The notes under the pieces: generated by a model
The model's input: the letters and a program-made list of their open reading frames with translations, nothing else
What the model was told of the DNA's origin: nothing
Database searches by the model: none
Program-made: the position numbers and the translations under genes
Assembly: GCA_012295275.1 (NCBI GenBank)
Contig: CM022671.1
Coordinates: 2,815,386 to 2,879,385, forward strand
Length of the DNA stretch: 64,000 nt
Reading direction: 5' to 3'
DNA from: Chrysomallon squamiferum
Taxonomy: Eukaryota > Mollusca > Gastropoda > Neomphalida > Peltospiridae
In this document: positions 53,074-63,964 of the stretch, piece by piece
Layout of the letters: each line of letters starts with the position of its first letter
Numbering within the stretch: position 1 is the stretch's first letter

Positions 53074-56000
53074 TTAATTCATGGTTTCCATACTCACCAC
53101 TTCACTCTCCTCATCTTCCTGAACTGATTCCTCATCCTCTACATCACTCTGATTTCCATCTGTTAAAGAAACCTGCGACAAGATTTCCTCTCCCTGTTCA
53201 AAAACATACAAATAAAATACAAATAATACTGAATTAAAATTACATACAATAGTAACACGGTCTTTGTTTCATATTGCCTGAAATAAACAAAACTTAAATT
53301 CTAAACCCTACTTTTAAAAAGAATATCAAGTTAAGTAATAAAAACAAAAACCTGTCAACTTATCTATAAAAGTGGCATGATTAACCTATTTCAATACAAA
53401 ATTGTGACCTGTTAGTATTAGGATTTACTAATTTTAATTTTAGAATCATTTTAATTATCAAAGCAAAGCTAGAGTTCAAATAACCAAGTTATTTACTCTT
53501 AGTTAATCTGTAACAATGCCAGTTTAACGACACTAATTTAATACTAATATACAGTTTGGAACTGCCAAAATGATCAACCTGCAGATCTCTGTTTTTCAGA
53601 TTTCCCAGCCAGACAATTGTTAACAGTCAACATGGCCTTAACTCGATATACAAACTGTTCCAGTGCTCGTTTTATTCTACAATAAATTTATACAAATTAA
53701 GAAGAACCATATCAATATGTAATAAAAATGTTTTGCATATGGTTAACAATATTTTCCTTCTTAACATATGTTTTTTTGTATTTTGATATTATTAAAATTG
53801 TATTGACAAACTTTTCTCATAAATAATGAATTAATCTGTACACCATGACAAAGACGTTTTAAAAAGAAACAGCAACAAAACAGACAGTAGTGTGTGTAAT
53901 TCTGCCTTCATACCTTAATTAAGTTTACCAAAACATGTAGAATTTTTACAGCTATGCTCCATCTTATCAGCTGATCTACCTTCACCTGAAAAATATTGTT
54001 TAAAAATGCATGTCAATAACATTCATTGACTAATTTTATCAAAACTGACCTGGTAAGAGAAGGAAAGGAATCTGAAAATCCATTTTTGTCTGCCTCAATT
54101 AGCTCAGGAATTGCTTTTGTTGTGATCACTTCTGCTGCCTCCAGAGTGTCATCTGAATATGTTAGATACATCCTATCAAAAAGAAATTTCAGCATTCAAA
54201 AAATCAAAACAAACCAGCCTGTAGACAGTCTGTGTTAATACCTCATAATAAGTATAACAGACATGTAATGGAATTTCACCTTTATTTAATGTCTCCCCCA
54301 TAAAAATTTAAAAAATAAACTAAAATAAAATAAAAATGTCAAGTTTAATAAAAATTTTACCATTATTCTAAATGACATATATATGCAACCACACAGGCTA
54401 TGTAGATGACAGTGATATGAAAATGAAGATTATGCCAGAAGCAATATGAATGCTCCCATAACTTAATGGCCAAAAATATAATTTAAAACCCATTTCAACG
54501 TGCAGGATTTTATGTATTGACAACACAGTCCCAATTTTCAAATTTAGAACTGCAAAGAAAAAACCAACTACTGCCTGAGAATATAAATGAATTTAAAATT
54601 ATACTTGCTTGATAATCATCTGTAAGTTATCATTGTGTTTAGCACCTTTCTCCTTTTCTCCATTTGCACCAATCCACTCTCGTTTTAAAAAACTTTCAGC
54701 AAGATTTCCTGCAAATTGTCAAATAAAGAAATATAAATGAACTGAAACTGAAATAAAAGTTAAATATTTCTGTCAGTTACTACAGAATATTATCTACATG
54801 TTTTTTTATAACAAATCATTTATTTTTAAATCTGATTTTCTAAACGAGCCATGATTACTGGTGAGTACTGAAACCTACCCAGTTTGTTAGATAGTTTGTG
54901 AACATCCACCTTAGCAGCAAGAGTTCCAAGAAGTTTGATAAGAGTAACAGCCGTGGAGATGTTGGGAACTGCAGCAGCAAAGTTCTCCACATACTTGAAT
55001 GCCACACTGCAACAAACACACAAAGATGCTTTACTTCTTTTTCACTCTTTCTTAAGATGCAGAAGATTAAAATAGAAACATGTGTACTTAAGTTAACCTT
55101 CACTAAACCGACATGTTTTCAGGTTTGAATTTGCATAACTCCTGTGACTGATGTGTAAATACACAATTGTAATATACTGTTCAAATGTTATTTTAAAGAG
55201 TGTTTAATGCATCTATTCTCAATTAAAAGAGTATCTACAGTAACAAATCAATAAACACTTATTAAACATTAATCAGTCTTCTTATACATGTTTTAAAACT
55301 GTACCAAATTTAACAAAATAACAAATGAAACAAAAATTGTTTTAATAAAATTTATAATATAAAATGTAAAAGATTTTAACAATTTTAACAATAATTTAAG
55401 TTTTACCTAACAAGTTCCTGAAATGAAATTTGTGTTGAGTCTAAGGTTTTAATTCTGCAAACAAGAACCTGTAGAGCTTTCTTCAACAGAGGCTGGTTTT
55501 CTGACTCCAAGAATCCATTCCTTCAACAGCACAAAAATCTTAGCATAATATCACTCTCACACAAACAAATAACACACAACATTCTTTAAGTAATGATACA
55601 CCTGCCAATCACTAATATTTATTTAATGTCACAATAAACAAAAACAATAATTATTAATTTATGTGTTATTTAAAATTTGGAATGTACGATTAATGTTAGG
55701 GATCACTCCAGATGATGTAATAAAAATTCATAATCTAAAAATGTTTATGTTAACACCCTTTCTGGTTATGAAACTAAACAGTCTGGAAAGATATAAATGT
55801 TTCATTTTGTGTTTATTAATGTAACAATACAACAGTTAATAAACAAAACTTTTTTCTTCATGTGGAAATGTTTCGGGCTTACCATGAAAACACAGACACC
55901 ATTGAGTGTAGAAGTAGTTGAAAGCATGAAGTCATCAGAACAGCATCATCATCATCATAACCAGGGCCATCAATGAGTCCGTCATTTTCACTAATCATAG

Positions 56001-59000
56001 TCTGTACAAAAACGATTTTAAAATAATTCTAATAACCTTAAATGTTAGACAAAAGTAAAAAGATTTCCTTACCTTTTGTTATAAAAAGAATTTTATGTTA
56101 TCACAAAATAATTTCATTCAAATAAAAAAGAATAAAACTGAATAAAACTTTGTTTAAATAAGGATTGTAATTCTTTATATTTTTCAAATGATGAAAGATT
56201 CAACGTATCATAATTTCACTTAATTATTAATAACACAAACATATATAATAAAATAGATACCAAAAAACGAATGTAACTGAATAAATTAAACTTGAAAAAA
56301 AAAAGAATTTATTAATTAAATTATTATTTAACGATTTATTTTAAAGTGACTAAAGCTGACCTGAAAAAATGTACTGACTGCTTCCAAGTGATTGCATAAG
56401 GCTGGTAACAGTCTCACAGCTTTTGCAGCTATTTGTTTTGGAGTAAACTGATCAAGTAGATGAAACCCAACATTTTTATTTACTTTCACCTGAGGGAATG
56501 AAATAAAAGTTAAAAAAGTAAATAAGAATAAAAACAAAAACAAAAATAAATAAATAAATAAATAAAAATAAATGAGGTAAGCAAAATAATAATAGCATTT
56601 GCTTCACAGAGTATTAAAGTATTTAAGATGAAAATGTGTTTGCACCTAGAAAACAATGATCAAGATACTTTGTATTTTTATACAAATATTGCTCAGAGGA
56701 AGCAAATGTTAGTCAAACTTAAGACAAATTAATTTAAAATTTCCAACATCATTTATAAACTGACTTATTAGATGATAAATAAAAAAGTAACAAAAAGAAA
56801 ACACCATTTTCTTTTCATTAACCAAATTATCAACCAAGGAGTCTTATAACAAATGAAATAAATAATTGCAATCTGTGCTTTATCAAGATAAAAGAACATT
56901 ACTTTTTACTATTAGAATCAAAATAAAACAAACTGACAGGGTATCCATATTGCATTAAAGAAAAAGAAAAGTAATACTGAATAATTTACATGGTTTTAGT
57001 AAGTGAGTATAATTAATACTTTAAGAAACATTCTTCGTTTGCTGGCTGATGCAATCAGTGAATGGTTGAGTTTGTGTGCGAGATCCTCCAGAAGAAATTC
57101 TAGCTCAGCTGGTCGAAGGTGTAGACTTGTTTCATCCTGTCAATTAAAAACATTCAAATTATTAACATCTCAGCATATTTGGTGGTAAAATAATTTATTA
57201 TATTTCTAACATTTGAGAAATTTTTCAGAAATTTGGTGTATATTCAGGTCTGTGCTTTAAGTCATGAAAATGAAACATATGACATCATTATTAACTTTAT
57301 AATTAAATTAATTCACTGGGAATTTCAGACCTCTGTCTAAATACAGAACCTTACGAAATGAATGGTGAGAATTTAACAAATTAACATAATGAAATTTAGG
57401 ACAGGTACTGATTTTTGATAAATGACAATTCAACATTTGAAACTATTATTATTATCATTATTTAAAAAAGATATCTGTACATTTTGTGTGTAGTGGTTTT
57501 TGTAAATGTGTCATGTGAAGACATTTTTTTTTCAAAACTTTGTCCTGGGCATTTTGCTTTCGACTTATTTTTACCTTTGTGTTACTGTCTGTATCCATAG
57601 CTACACCAGAAATTAGTTCATTGTTCAGTACAATAAACACACTAATGTCCAACTCTCTGAAACAAACAAAATTAAATTAAAATGTACCACTGATGATGTA
57701 TCCAAAAAGCCTTAATACATTTTGTTTATTTTGTCTTTGCTAAAAAATAAGACAAAATTAACATGTTAATGAAGATATATGGAATTTGAGGTCCCCCTTT
57801 ATTGTGAAATCATTCTGAAATATTAAAATAGCCAAAACAAAATTCTGCGGTAAGTTACTTAGACATTGTAAATAAAACAATTAAAAAATACCCCATTAAA
57901 TTAAATAACTTAAAAATATTAACATAAAAAAAAAAAATTTTATACCTGAAATATTGTCGATAATTTCCAAGGTTAATATTATTTTCATCTCTGGTATCAG
58001 CTTTCACCTGATTCTGTGATTCTCTTGGACTACTTTTATCTGCATCCTGACAACAAAATAACTAACAACAATAACATAAACATGGCTGACATGGTATTTT
58101 TAGTTCTCATGGTCATTTTAAAAATTGAGAAAAACAATTATATTTGAGGTTTATCCTAATTACAGTTTTGTGCATCTCCTCTATCTTACACTGACAGAGA
58201 AGGGAGGATACATCATATATTGAAATGGGTATAAAAAAAGTTTCTGTAATATCCTGGCTCAAAAAACTCATTTAAGAAACAATATTCTTACTGAGAACAT
58301 GAGCTTAGTCTACTTAGCTATGTGATTACAAACCAGTGACGTTGAGTCCCTTGATGTTTCATCCATGTCATCCATATTTTCTTTGTTGTTCTTTCCTTTA
58401 GCTTTCCTATAAATTAAATGTGATTTTAAGTTTAAATTACTAACATTAAACATTTATAACCAATTTTGTTTTAAAAATGAATATATAAAGCTTATTATTT
58501 CTAAAATGATAAAAACAAATTGTGTAGGAGGATTGTTTCACTAAATCAAGAATTTTTTTCACAGAATATACTGTAAAATTCTAAGCTAAAATAAGTATGG
58601 CATCAAGAAAAGATTTTGATACAATTTATATTTAAGTTTAAAATGCAAAGCAAAATGTGATTCTTCTCATAACTGGCAAAAGAATAAACCTAGCTGTAAG
58701 GTTTCACAGTACTATTTAAAATAAAATTTTATTTGTGAAAAAATTAATTAATTAGTAAAAAAATGGTGATAAAATTAAAAAAAAAAAAAAAGTACAGAAC
58801 ATGGATCACCTTTTCCCTGGTTTTCTTCCTTTCTTTTTAACCTCTCCTGGGTCACTCTTGATCTTTGTTTCTTCAAGGTCAAAATTAGCAAGTGGTGGTT
58901 TGAAGTGTGGTAGCTAAAAAAAACATTATTCCATTTAAATCATTGAAATATTAATAAAAACAATATCTTATCTAGTGTGAAATCATGTATCAAAGATTAA

Positions 59001-62000
59001 CATCAACAAAAAAAAAAAAAAGAGTTAAATTACATTATATATTGAATATGAGTTTTATCTTAAGCACACATATTAAATTTTTAAATTTATTTTTGAAAGC
59101 AAATGTAATGACATTTTTAACAATAACATGGTTCAGATAATGTAAACAGAAAAAGACACAAAACACCAGATGAATATTTAAAATATTTTAATAACTGAAA
59201 CTCAAAAATCTCTATATTCTTGATAACCAATTAAAACACCCCCAAAACTACCAATGTAAACATTCACCATAATGAATCAGTCAACTCTAAACCCTCAAAA
59301 TGTTTCATCTTAAAACCTTTCCCCTGCATGATATCCCATCTGTTTACAAAATGACTAAATAACATAACTAAAATTAAAAACACACAAAACCAATCAAGCA
59401 CTGATGAGAACTGTCTGCAGATCTGTGATATTCTTAAGTCTGGTAATGACCTTCACCTTCATTTCTATTGCTGTTTGGGTGGCAAAACTGTTAACCACCT
59501 TAAATGATAATAAAAATAAAAATCATTAAAATAATATAGTTATTGTGATCCTTAACTAAAAATGTACATCCATTTTTTTTTAATTTTTCTGCATGAAAAT
59601 GAAATGATTTTTTGGGCTAAAGGCACCTTTGTGTTACTTATCTGTCAAAGTTAAAAGAAAGANNNNNNNNNNNNNNNNNNNNNNNNNNNNNNNNNNNNNN
59701 NNNNNNNNNNNNNNNNNNNNNNNNNNNNNNNNNNNNNNNNNNNNNNNNNNNNNNNNNNNNNNNNNNNNNNNNNNNNNNNNNNNNNNNNNNNNNNNNNNNN
59801 NNNNNNNNNNNNNNNNNNNNNNNNNNNNNNNNNNNNNNNNNNNNNNNNNNNNNNNNNNNNNNATAATCTCTGAAATCCTTGTAAAAAGTCTTCTACAACC
59901 TTCCAAAAATAAAATTAATAATAATGTACACACATTATAGTGTCACAAAAATACAAAAAGAATATACATCTTCAGCAAATTAATAACTGCAGGGCAGAAA
60001 AAAAAGAAAAAAAAGAAAATGATTTTACAAAATTGAGAACCAGTTTTACCCACAACATAAAATCTGAAAACAGACTAATTAATAAAAATAAAACTATAAA
60101 TAAATTATTTCTATTAAGAATTATACTTCTTTATTTTTGTTTTCTTTTATCACAGTTTTACACTTGTACTGGTAAACACATAAAAAATCCAAAACATGTC
60201 TGGGATTAACAGATTAATATTTTCACCCAACACCAATGGGAACAAATTCCAATACTTAGTTTTATGATAAATAGTTACTTTCATTTTTGGCATATTTTGA
60301 TACTAGTACCCCATTTCAAACTACTGGGGTTCTTCATAGACATGCATTTCTACAGAATAACAGAAATTAGTTTTTATATACACATTTCAAAAGAAATAAT
60401 ATTTTTGAAAAAACTGAAAAGTTGAATGAAGGATATATGAAAGAAATTCTTAATATTTCCAAGATTTTCTTTCTGTCATTTTCCAGTGTTTGTTTCCAAA
60501 TTTGTAATCAGTAGCACAAATAGTGTTCATGCAGTATCTGCCAGAAAATGTTATCTGTGTACATGAACTTTCTTTTGCAAAAAACCTGAAACATTTGTCT
60601 GAAAATATAAATTTTGTTTTTACATTTTCTTAATGGTTGATCAAAAATTAAAAAAATGTATTAATTTCTTGAAATTTTCACATTTTTTTGCTTTTGTGTC
60701 CCCTTAACCAAACTAAGAAAATAATGAAATAAATACATCAGGATAACTGTTGTGTCTCTTCAATGCTGTGTTAATATTTCTCTGAAACACTGCCTGGTCC
60801 ACACCTGAAACAAAACAAAACATTAAAATTAACACAATATTCAGTACAAGCAGCTTGTGCATCAGTTGTAGCATGAAGGAAGAACAGTTTAAATAAATAT
60901 TTATATATATATAACATGTTTTATGCATACTTTTAAGGACCATAGCAACGATAACTCAATGAGTTAGGAACCAGTGACCTATTTTTTTCAGCAAGAAGGC
61001 AAAGTTTTACACATATCTTTCCACAAATAGGAAAATGCAAATTTTCATTAGTAGTAAAAATGTGTGTTTAATAAAGTCACCCTATTTGATAAATTATAAA
61101 AATACTTCAATTAAACTAAGAATTTCTGTGGACAAATGGCCTAAACATTATATACAGATTAAAGACAAAAATAAAGTACAACAACTTGGAACCTTTCACT
61201 GTGATGTTACTGTACTGAGATTGTGTTGTATTGTGTTGTGGTATGTTTTGTTATTTTAACATCTTAACATATAAAACGTCCTCAGAAAATAGAGAGAAAA
61301 AAACAAAAGACAATTATTAGAAAAGGATGAGTTCATGAAAATTATGTTTACAAACTGCTTTTATAAGGTTTATTTGTAACACTAAAGGTGTACTTTAAAA
61401 CATTTTTTTTTTTTTTAAATCAGCCAGCATTTAATGTGGATACTATATCATGGTTTTGATTGTTTAACAAAAAACAAATATGGAAATATTATGTCCCAAA
61501 AGTTTATATAATTTTATACACATACATAACCTTTACTTGTGTACAAGTCACATTTTGATACAAAATTAATTAAATGCACATGGATATACTGAACACTGGT
61601 GGTTTATAAAAAAATCTGCCATTCTGCATTTAGTGACTTTCATTTTTATTATAACTATTATACACAAAGGTGAGTGGGCAAGAACGCATATAAAATTTCT
61701 ATTAACTGATCAGTATAAAGTTGGCAAAATAAACTCTGTGTTCCAAATCCTATGTACAAGTCATATCCCAACTTTCAGTACTGAATTAATCTACAACATG
61801 TGGCTATAAAACCTTCTGAATATGATCACTGTGAGTGTTCATATACAAAATAAAAATATCTCCTGTCTGATTATTTATTGTAAACCATATAAATATTACC
61901 TATTTCATTATTTTTTCTTTCCTGCACTAAAGCGTGAAACCTGCTTTATAAACCATCTGAGCAAACAGAGACTTGTCTGTGTAAATATCATCAGTTACCT

Positions 62001-62035
62001 CCTCTTCATTTCTCCCGTTTCTGTTTACTCCCCAT
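53074..62035 (-). CDS. FANCD2: Fanconi anaemia group D2 protein, gapped gene model
   Basis: FANCD2 pairs with FANCI in the nucleus, is monoubiquitinated by the FANCL core complex and closes as a clamp on DNA at interstrand crosslinks. Exon peptides line up in order with the vertebrate protein as I remember it, for example PAELEFLLEDLAHKL, LLPALCNHLEAVSTFFQ, TKAIPELIEAD, FPSLTR and RVKAMLTVNNCL. Twelve consecutive exons from 59498 down to 54050 join to 1277 nt with no stop and every phase matching. The vertebrate protein is about 1450 residues; roughly 750 from the middle, including the usual ubiquitinated lysine, lie in the gap at 59663-59862. Two later exon losses leave mismatched phases. 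The gene converges on the FN3-GTPase gene. Exons follow as separate entries. Confidence 0.95.
53098..53189 (-). CDS. FANCD2: FANCD2 acidic C-terminal tail
   Basis: Codes EEILSQVSLTDGNQ then SDVEDEESVQEDEESEV, an acidic Ser-rich tail like that of vertebrate FANCD2. The acceptor after gaacagggag keeps phase; the more usual acceptor four bases earlier (exon from 53193) would not. At 53097 there is a strong donor gtgagt, so a last exon may follow; if it is not used, the frame ends at TAA 53074-53076 (SMETMN). Confidence 0.75.
53579..53676 (-). CDS. FANCD2: FANCD2 exon, YRVKAMLTVNNCLAG
   Basis: Acceptor ttattgtag, donor gttgat, phases 2 to 1. IKRALEQFVYRVKAMLTVNN matches vertebrate [20 protein letters not shown]. 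The previous exon ends in phase 0, so at least one exon, about 75 residues, is missing between them. Confidence 0.95.
53914..53985 (-). CDS. FANCD2: FANCD2 exon, LIRWSIAVKILHVLVNLIK
   Basis: Acceptor atatttttcag, donor gtatga, 24 codons, phase 0 at both ends. It matches vertebrate [20 protein letters not shown]. It lies only 64 bases from the preceding exon, and about 30 residues expected between them are missing. Confidence 0.9.
54050..54172 (-). CDS. FANCD2: FANCD2 exon, KAIPELIEADKNGF
   Basis: Acceptor ttttgatag, donor gtcagt, phases 2 to 2. MYLTYSDDTLEAAEVITT and KAIPELIEADKNGFSDSF then PSLTR match vertebrate GVPELI......STFPTLTR. The next exon below starts in phase 0 and does not fit this phase-2 end. 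Confidence 0.95.
54609..54708 (-). CDS. FANCD2: FANCD2 exon before a GC-AG intron
   Basis: Acceptor tttgcag, phases 1 to 2. Peptide NLAESFLKREWIGANGEK then EKGAKHNDNLQMIIK. The donor that keeps frame and alignment is GC, not GT: caa then gcaagt at 54608, a classical strong GC-type donor. Joined to the next exon it gives DNLQMIIKMYLTYSDDT, which aligns without gaps to vertebrate DQLHALLCIYLEHTES. Confidence 0.93.
54879..55006 (-). CDS. FANCD2: FANCD2 exon, VAFKYVENFAAAVP
   Basis: Acceptor gtttgttgcag, donor gtaggt, phases 2 to 1. Peptide VAFKYVENFAAAVPNIST then AVTLIKLLGTLA, matching vertebrate VHYLQNFHQSIPSFQ.ALYLIRLL. Confidence 0.95.
55407..55520 (-). CDS. FANCD2: FANCD2 exon, GFLESENQPLLKKAL
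   Basis: Acceptor ctgttgaag, donor gtaaaa, phases 2 to 2. NGFLESENQPLLKKALQVL matches vertebrate SGFSQPENQNLLYSALHVL. Confidence 0.95.
55883..56001 (-). CDS. FANCD2: FANCD2 exon, DGLIDGPGYDDDDA
   Basis: Acceptor tttgtacag, donor gtaagc, phases 0 to 2. DGLIDGPG corresponds to vertebrate VVDGPGV, here followed by four Asp. It ends MTSCFQLLLHSMVSVFS, matching MSSCYQRLLQIFHGLFA. Confidence 0.93.
56361..56489 (-). CDS. FANCD2: FANCD2 exon, NVGFHLLDQFTPKQI
   Basis: Acceptor ccctcag, donor gtcagc, phase 0 at both ends, 43 codons. VKVNKNVGFHLLDQFTPKQI and LLPALCNHLEAVSTFFQ match vertebrate KG.RNIGFSHL and LLTPMCNHLENIHNYFQ. Confidence 0.97.
57020..57136 (-). CDS. FANCD2: FANCD2 exon, LEFLLEDLAHKL
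   Basis: Acceptor aattgacag, donor gtatta, phase 0 at both ends. Peptide DETSLHLRPAELEFLLED then LAHKLNHSLIAS and KRRMFLK, matching vertebrate PPELLFLLEDLSQKLE...RRVPFLK. One of the best-supported exons. Confidence 0.96.
57575..57656 (-). CDS. FANCD2: FANCD2 exon, ELDISVFIVL
   Basis: Acceptor ttgtttcag, donor gtaaaa, phases 2 to 0. Peptide ELDISVFIVLNNELIS then GVAMDTDSNTK. ELDI.VF is a strongly conserved start of the C-terminal helical repeats. Confidence 0.93.
57946..58046 (-). CDS. FANCD2: FANCD2 exon ending NYRQYFR
   Basis: Acceptor gttgtcag, donor gtataa, phases 0 to 2. A polar start (DADKSSPRESQNQVKADT) then NLGNYRQYF; with the next exon it gives YFRELDISVF, matching vertebrate FFRELDIEVF. 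Confidence 0.88.
58334..58406 (-). CDS. FANCD2: FANCD2 linker exon
   Basis: Acceptor aatttatag, donor gtttgt, phases 2 to 0. Peptide KAKGKNNKENMDDMDETS then RDSTSL: low complexity and polar, as expected for the disordered linker here. Supported by position and phase more than by similarity. Confidence 0.8.
58810..58913 (-). CDS. FANCD2: FANCD2 exon, LPHFKPPLANFD
   Basis: Acceptor ttttttttag, donor gtgatc, phases 0 to 2. LPHFKPPLANFDLEE matches vertebrate PDYVPPLGNFDVE. It then becomes a Lys-rich linker (EVKKKGRKPGK), as in the family. Confidence 0.9.
59412..59498 (-). CDS. FANCD2: FANCD2 exon, VVNSFATQ...LKNITDLQT
   Basis: Acceptor tcatttaag. Peptide VVNSFATQTAIEMK then VKVITRLKNITDLQT, matching the vertebrate EIVNAF....PEMKGKVLTRLKHI region. 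The 3' end is uncertain: gttctc is a poor donor but gives the phase 0 the next exon needs. About seven residues expected before LPHFKPP are not accounted for. Confidence 0.75.
59663..59862. other. Assembly gap, 200 N, inside FANCD2
   Basis: Exactly 200 N. On the right it interrupts an N-terminal exon; on the left the next recognised exon already corresponds to about residue 820. Some 2.2 kb of coding sequence plus introns must lie here, so the true length is far above 200 bases. Confidence 0.95.
59863..59899 (-). CDS. FANCD2: FANCD2 exon cut by the assembly gap
   Basis: Acceptor tttttggaag, phase 0. It codes VVEDFLQGFQRL and then runs into N. Vertebrate FANCD2 has KIIEEFVSGLESYIED directly after the HPSYP segment, so the match and order are right. 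The rest of this exon and all later exons up to about vertebrate residue 820 are missing. Confidence 0.75.
60737..60804 (-). CDS. FANCD2: FANCD2 exon, VDQ...HNSYPD
   Basis: Acceptor ttgtttcag, donor gtattt. It codes VDQAVFQRNINTALKRHNSY then PD, matching the vertebrate VDQ.AFQKKL..TLR.HPSYP segment at about residues 60-80. It enters in phase 1 and leaves in phase 0, which fits the next exon. Confidence 0.85.
60805..61940. other. FANCD2 N-terminal intron region
   Basis: AT-rich DNA with no further exon recognised. A short exon for the segment between the YKAG and VDQ exons (about ten residues in vertebrates) could lie here unseen. Confidence 0.5.
61941..62035 (-). CDS. FANCD2: FANCD2 N-terminal exon (candidate)
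   Basis: Acceptor tttatttcag. The frame includes EEEVTDDIYTDKSLFAQM then VYKAG, similar in pattern to the acidic stretch plus SIF..LLK.SG of vertebrate FANCD2. With donor gtttca at 61940 it ends in phase 1, which fits the next exon. The donor is weak; the open frame runs three more codons to a stop. Confidence 0.5.
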
Positions 62036-63960
62036 CTGAAATAAATTACTAAACATTACAAATATACTAACAACTTAGACATCATCTCACAATACAACAT
62101 AAATCAAAAACACTAAACTTTGGTGTATTGGTTTGTTCATAAACTACAGTTAAAATACACACACAAAAAAAAAAAAAACATATATGGCAATAAAATAATT
62201 GAGGGGTTTTTGGTTGTTTTTGGAGGATACAGTAGTTCAAGAAGAGATTAAATAATTTACTTATTTAGTCTTTTTCAGTTTCAATTCATTATTTGTATAT
62301 TGATCTTTTACACAAGCAAACAGACTAAACATACAGATAGATCAAAACTGAATATCTGTAACTTTTAAAATTTAAGCATTTCAAGAACAAAACATTTAAA
62401 AACACAGGAGGAAATGAAAGTGGCTGTACACTTTTCAAGGTAAATTATGTTATAGCTATACTTTTTTATTATCTAACCAGCTTTACAGGTTATTGTTTTT
62501 TATTTTTTTATTTCCATTATTAGTCTTTCTTGTAAAATTTTCAGAATTACTAATAAAATATCTTTTTTCTAAATATAAGTGTTGATTTTTATTTATTTTT
62601 TTGTACATAGCTTTGTTTTATTTTATATAATTTCTGGTGCATGGACAACTTGGCCTGTGGATTCTTGGAACAAAATTTGTAGAGATAAATCATGCATGTG
62701 ACAGTCATAATGTTAGCTGTGCATAGTGTAGAGTCCATGCCATAGCTTATTATAATAACAGTATCAGATGGGTTTCTAGAAAAGTATAAAGTAATAATAA
62801 TGGCCATTGTACTGTTGGTAGACATGATCATGAAGTACCTAAAGCATAATCCACCCCAAAATGCTCTTTATTATATTAAAATATGTTTGTTTTCCTTTAA
62901 CTGACATTTTGGCTTAAGGTGGGACTATTTCAAAACCAACAGAAACAGATTCATTTATTCAAGAACAGTTTTAATTAAAAAAAAAACACTTTTAAGTTAT
63001 GAGATTCTGTCCGTGTCCCATTTTTTTCAGAACTGTGGGCTGAGTGGTTCCTTTGGCCAAGCTGTTTGACATTCCCAGTTTATAATTTACTACAATCAGC
63101 CAAAGATTGATTTACATTTAAACAAAATGAAAAATACATATCAAACCTAAAGATGAAGAATTTTTTTTTTTTTTTGTTTTCTGCATTTTTCTGGAAAATA
63201 AAAATAATATATATAAATTAATGCTATTAATAATGTTACATGCGACTGTAATTGAAACAGAAATACAGATAGAAAAAATAAATAGCAATAATAATTATTA
63301 AATTATTAGAACAATAACAGTTTTATTGTCTGAAAGTGAAAAGATTATATTTTATTTATTTATCATTTTTTTTTTTTTTTATAAATTCTATTATTATTAT
63401 TGTAGTAGTAGTAATAGAACAATAAATGTTTTATTGTTTGAAAGGATTATATTTTATTTTAGTTATAATTTTTTTTATTATTATTATTATTATTATTTTT
63501 TTTTATAAATTCTATTATTATTATTGTAGTAGTAGTAGTAATAGCAGAAATTTAATTTAAAAAAAAAAAAATAAAAAAAAACGTTTGCAGGTTTCAAATA
63601 AAGATCTGATCTGCGAGTATGAAAACTACGTGTTCTATTGTAGGCATCAGTATACTATAACATAACATGATTATGATGATAATTATTACCAATTTACATC
63701 ATTACAATGTAATTTACGTGTCATTGTTTGTGGTTTATTCGAGTCATTGTTATTTGTTATCATTATCATATTATGTTTAAACTAGTGTCGTAGTGACTTT
63801 AGAAGTTTAGCACTTTCTTTAGAAAGATAGGAAAAAGATTTTGTTTTCCAAAAATTTCACATATATTTACAAACATAATCAATCCACCACTGGACTAACC
63901 TTTCAACTAGAATAAATAAACATTTTACTCTTTGACTGAATGTGAAAGTTATTTCCGAAT
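62036..63960. other. FANCD2 5' intron or first-exon region
   Basis: No certain exon. The first coding exon should lie here or beyond the window. Two (ATT)n and GTAGTA tracts near 63390 and 63510 are near-copies of each other with the same flanks (ataaattctattattattat). Confidence 0.4.
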
Positions 63961-63964
63961 AAAA

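Noticed and set aside
62589-62831. 80-residue - strand frame
   Set aside because: No conserved motif, no splice sites matching neighbours, and an AT-rich composition like the surrounding introns.
62992-63072. Possible first FANCD2 coding exon on the - strand (MSNSLAKGTTQPTVLKK)
   Set aside because: The basic, Ser/Thr-rich start and position fit, but no good donor in a compatible phase was found and the family N terminus is not conserved enough to judge.
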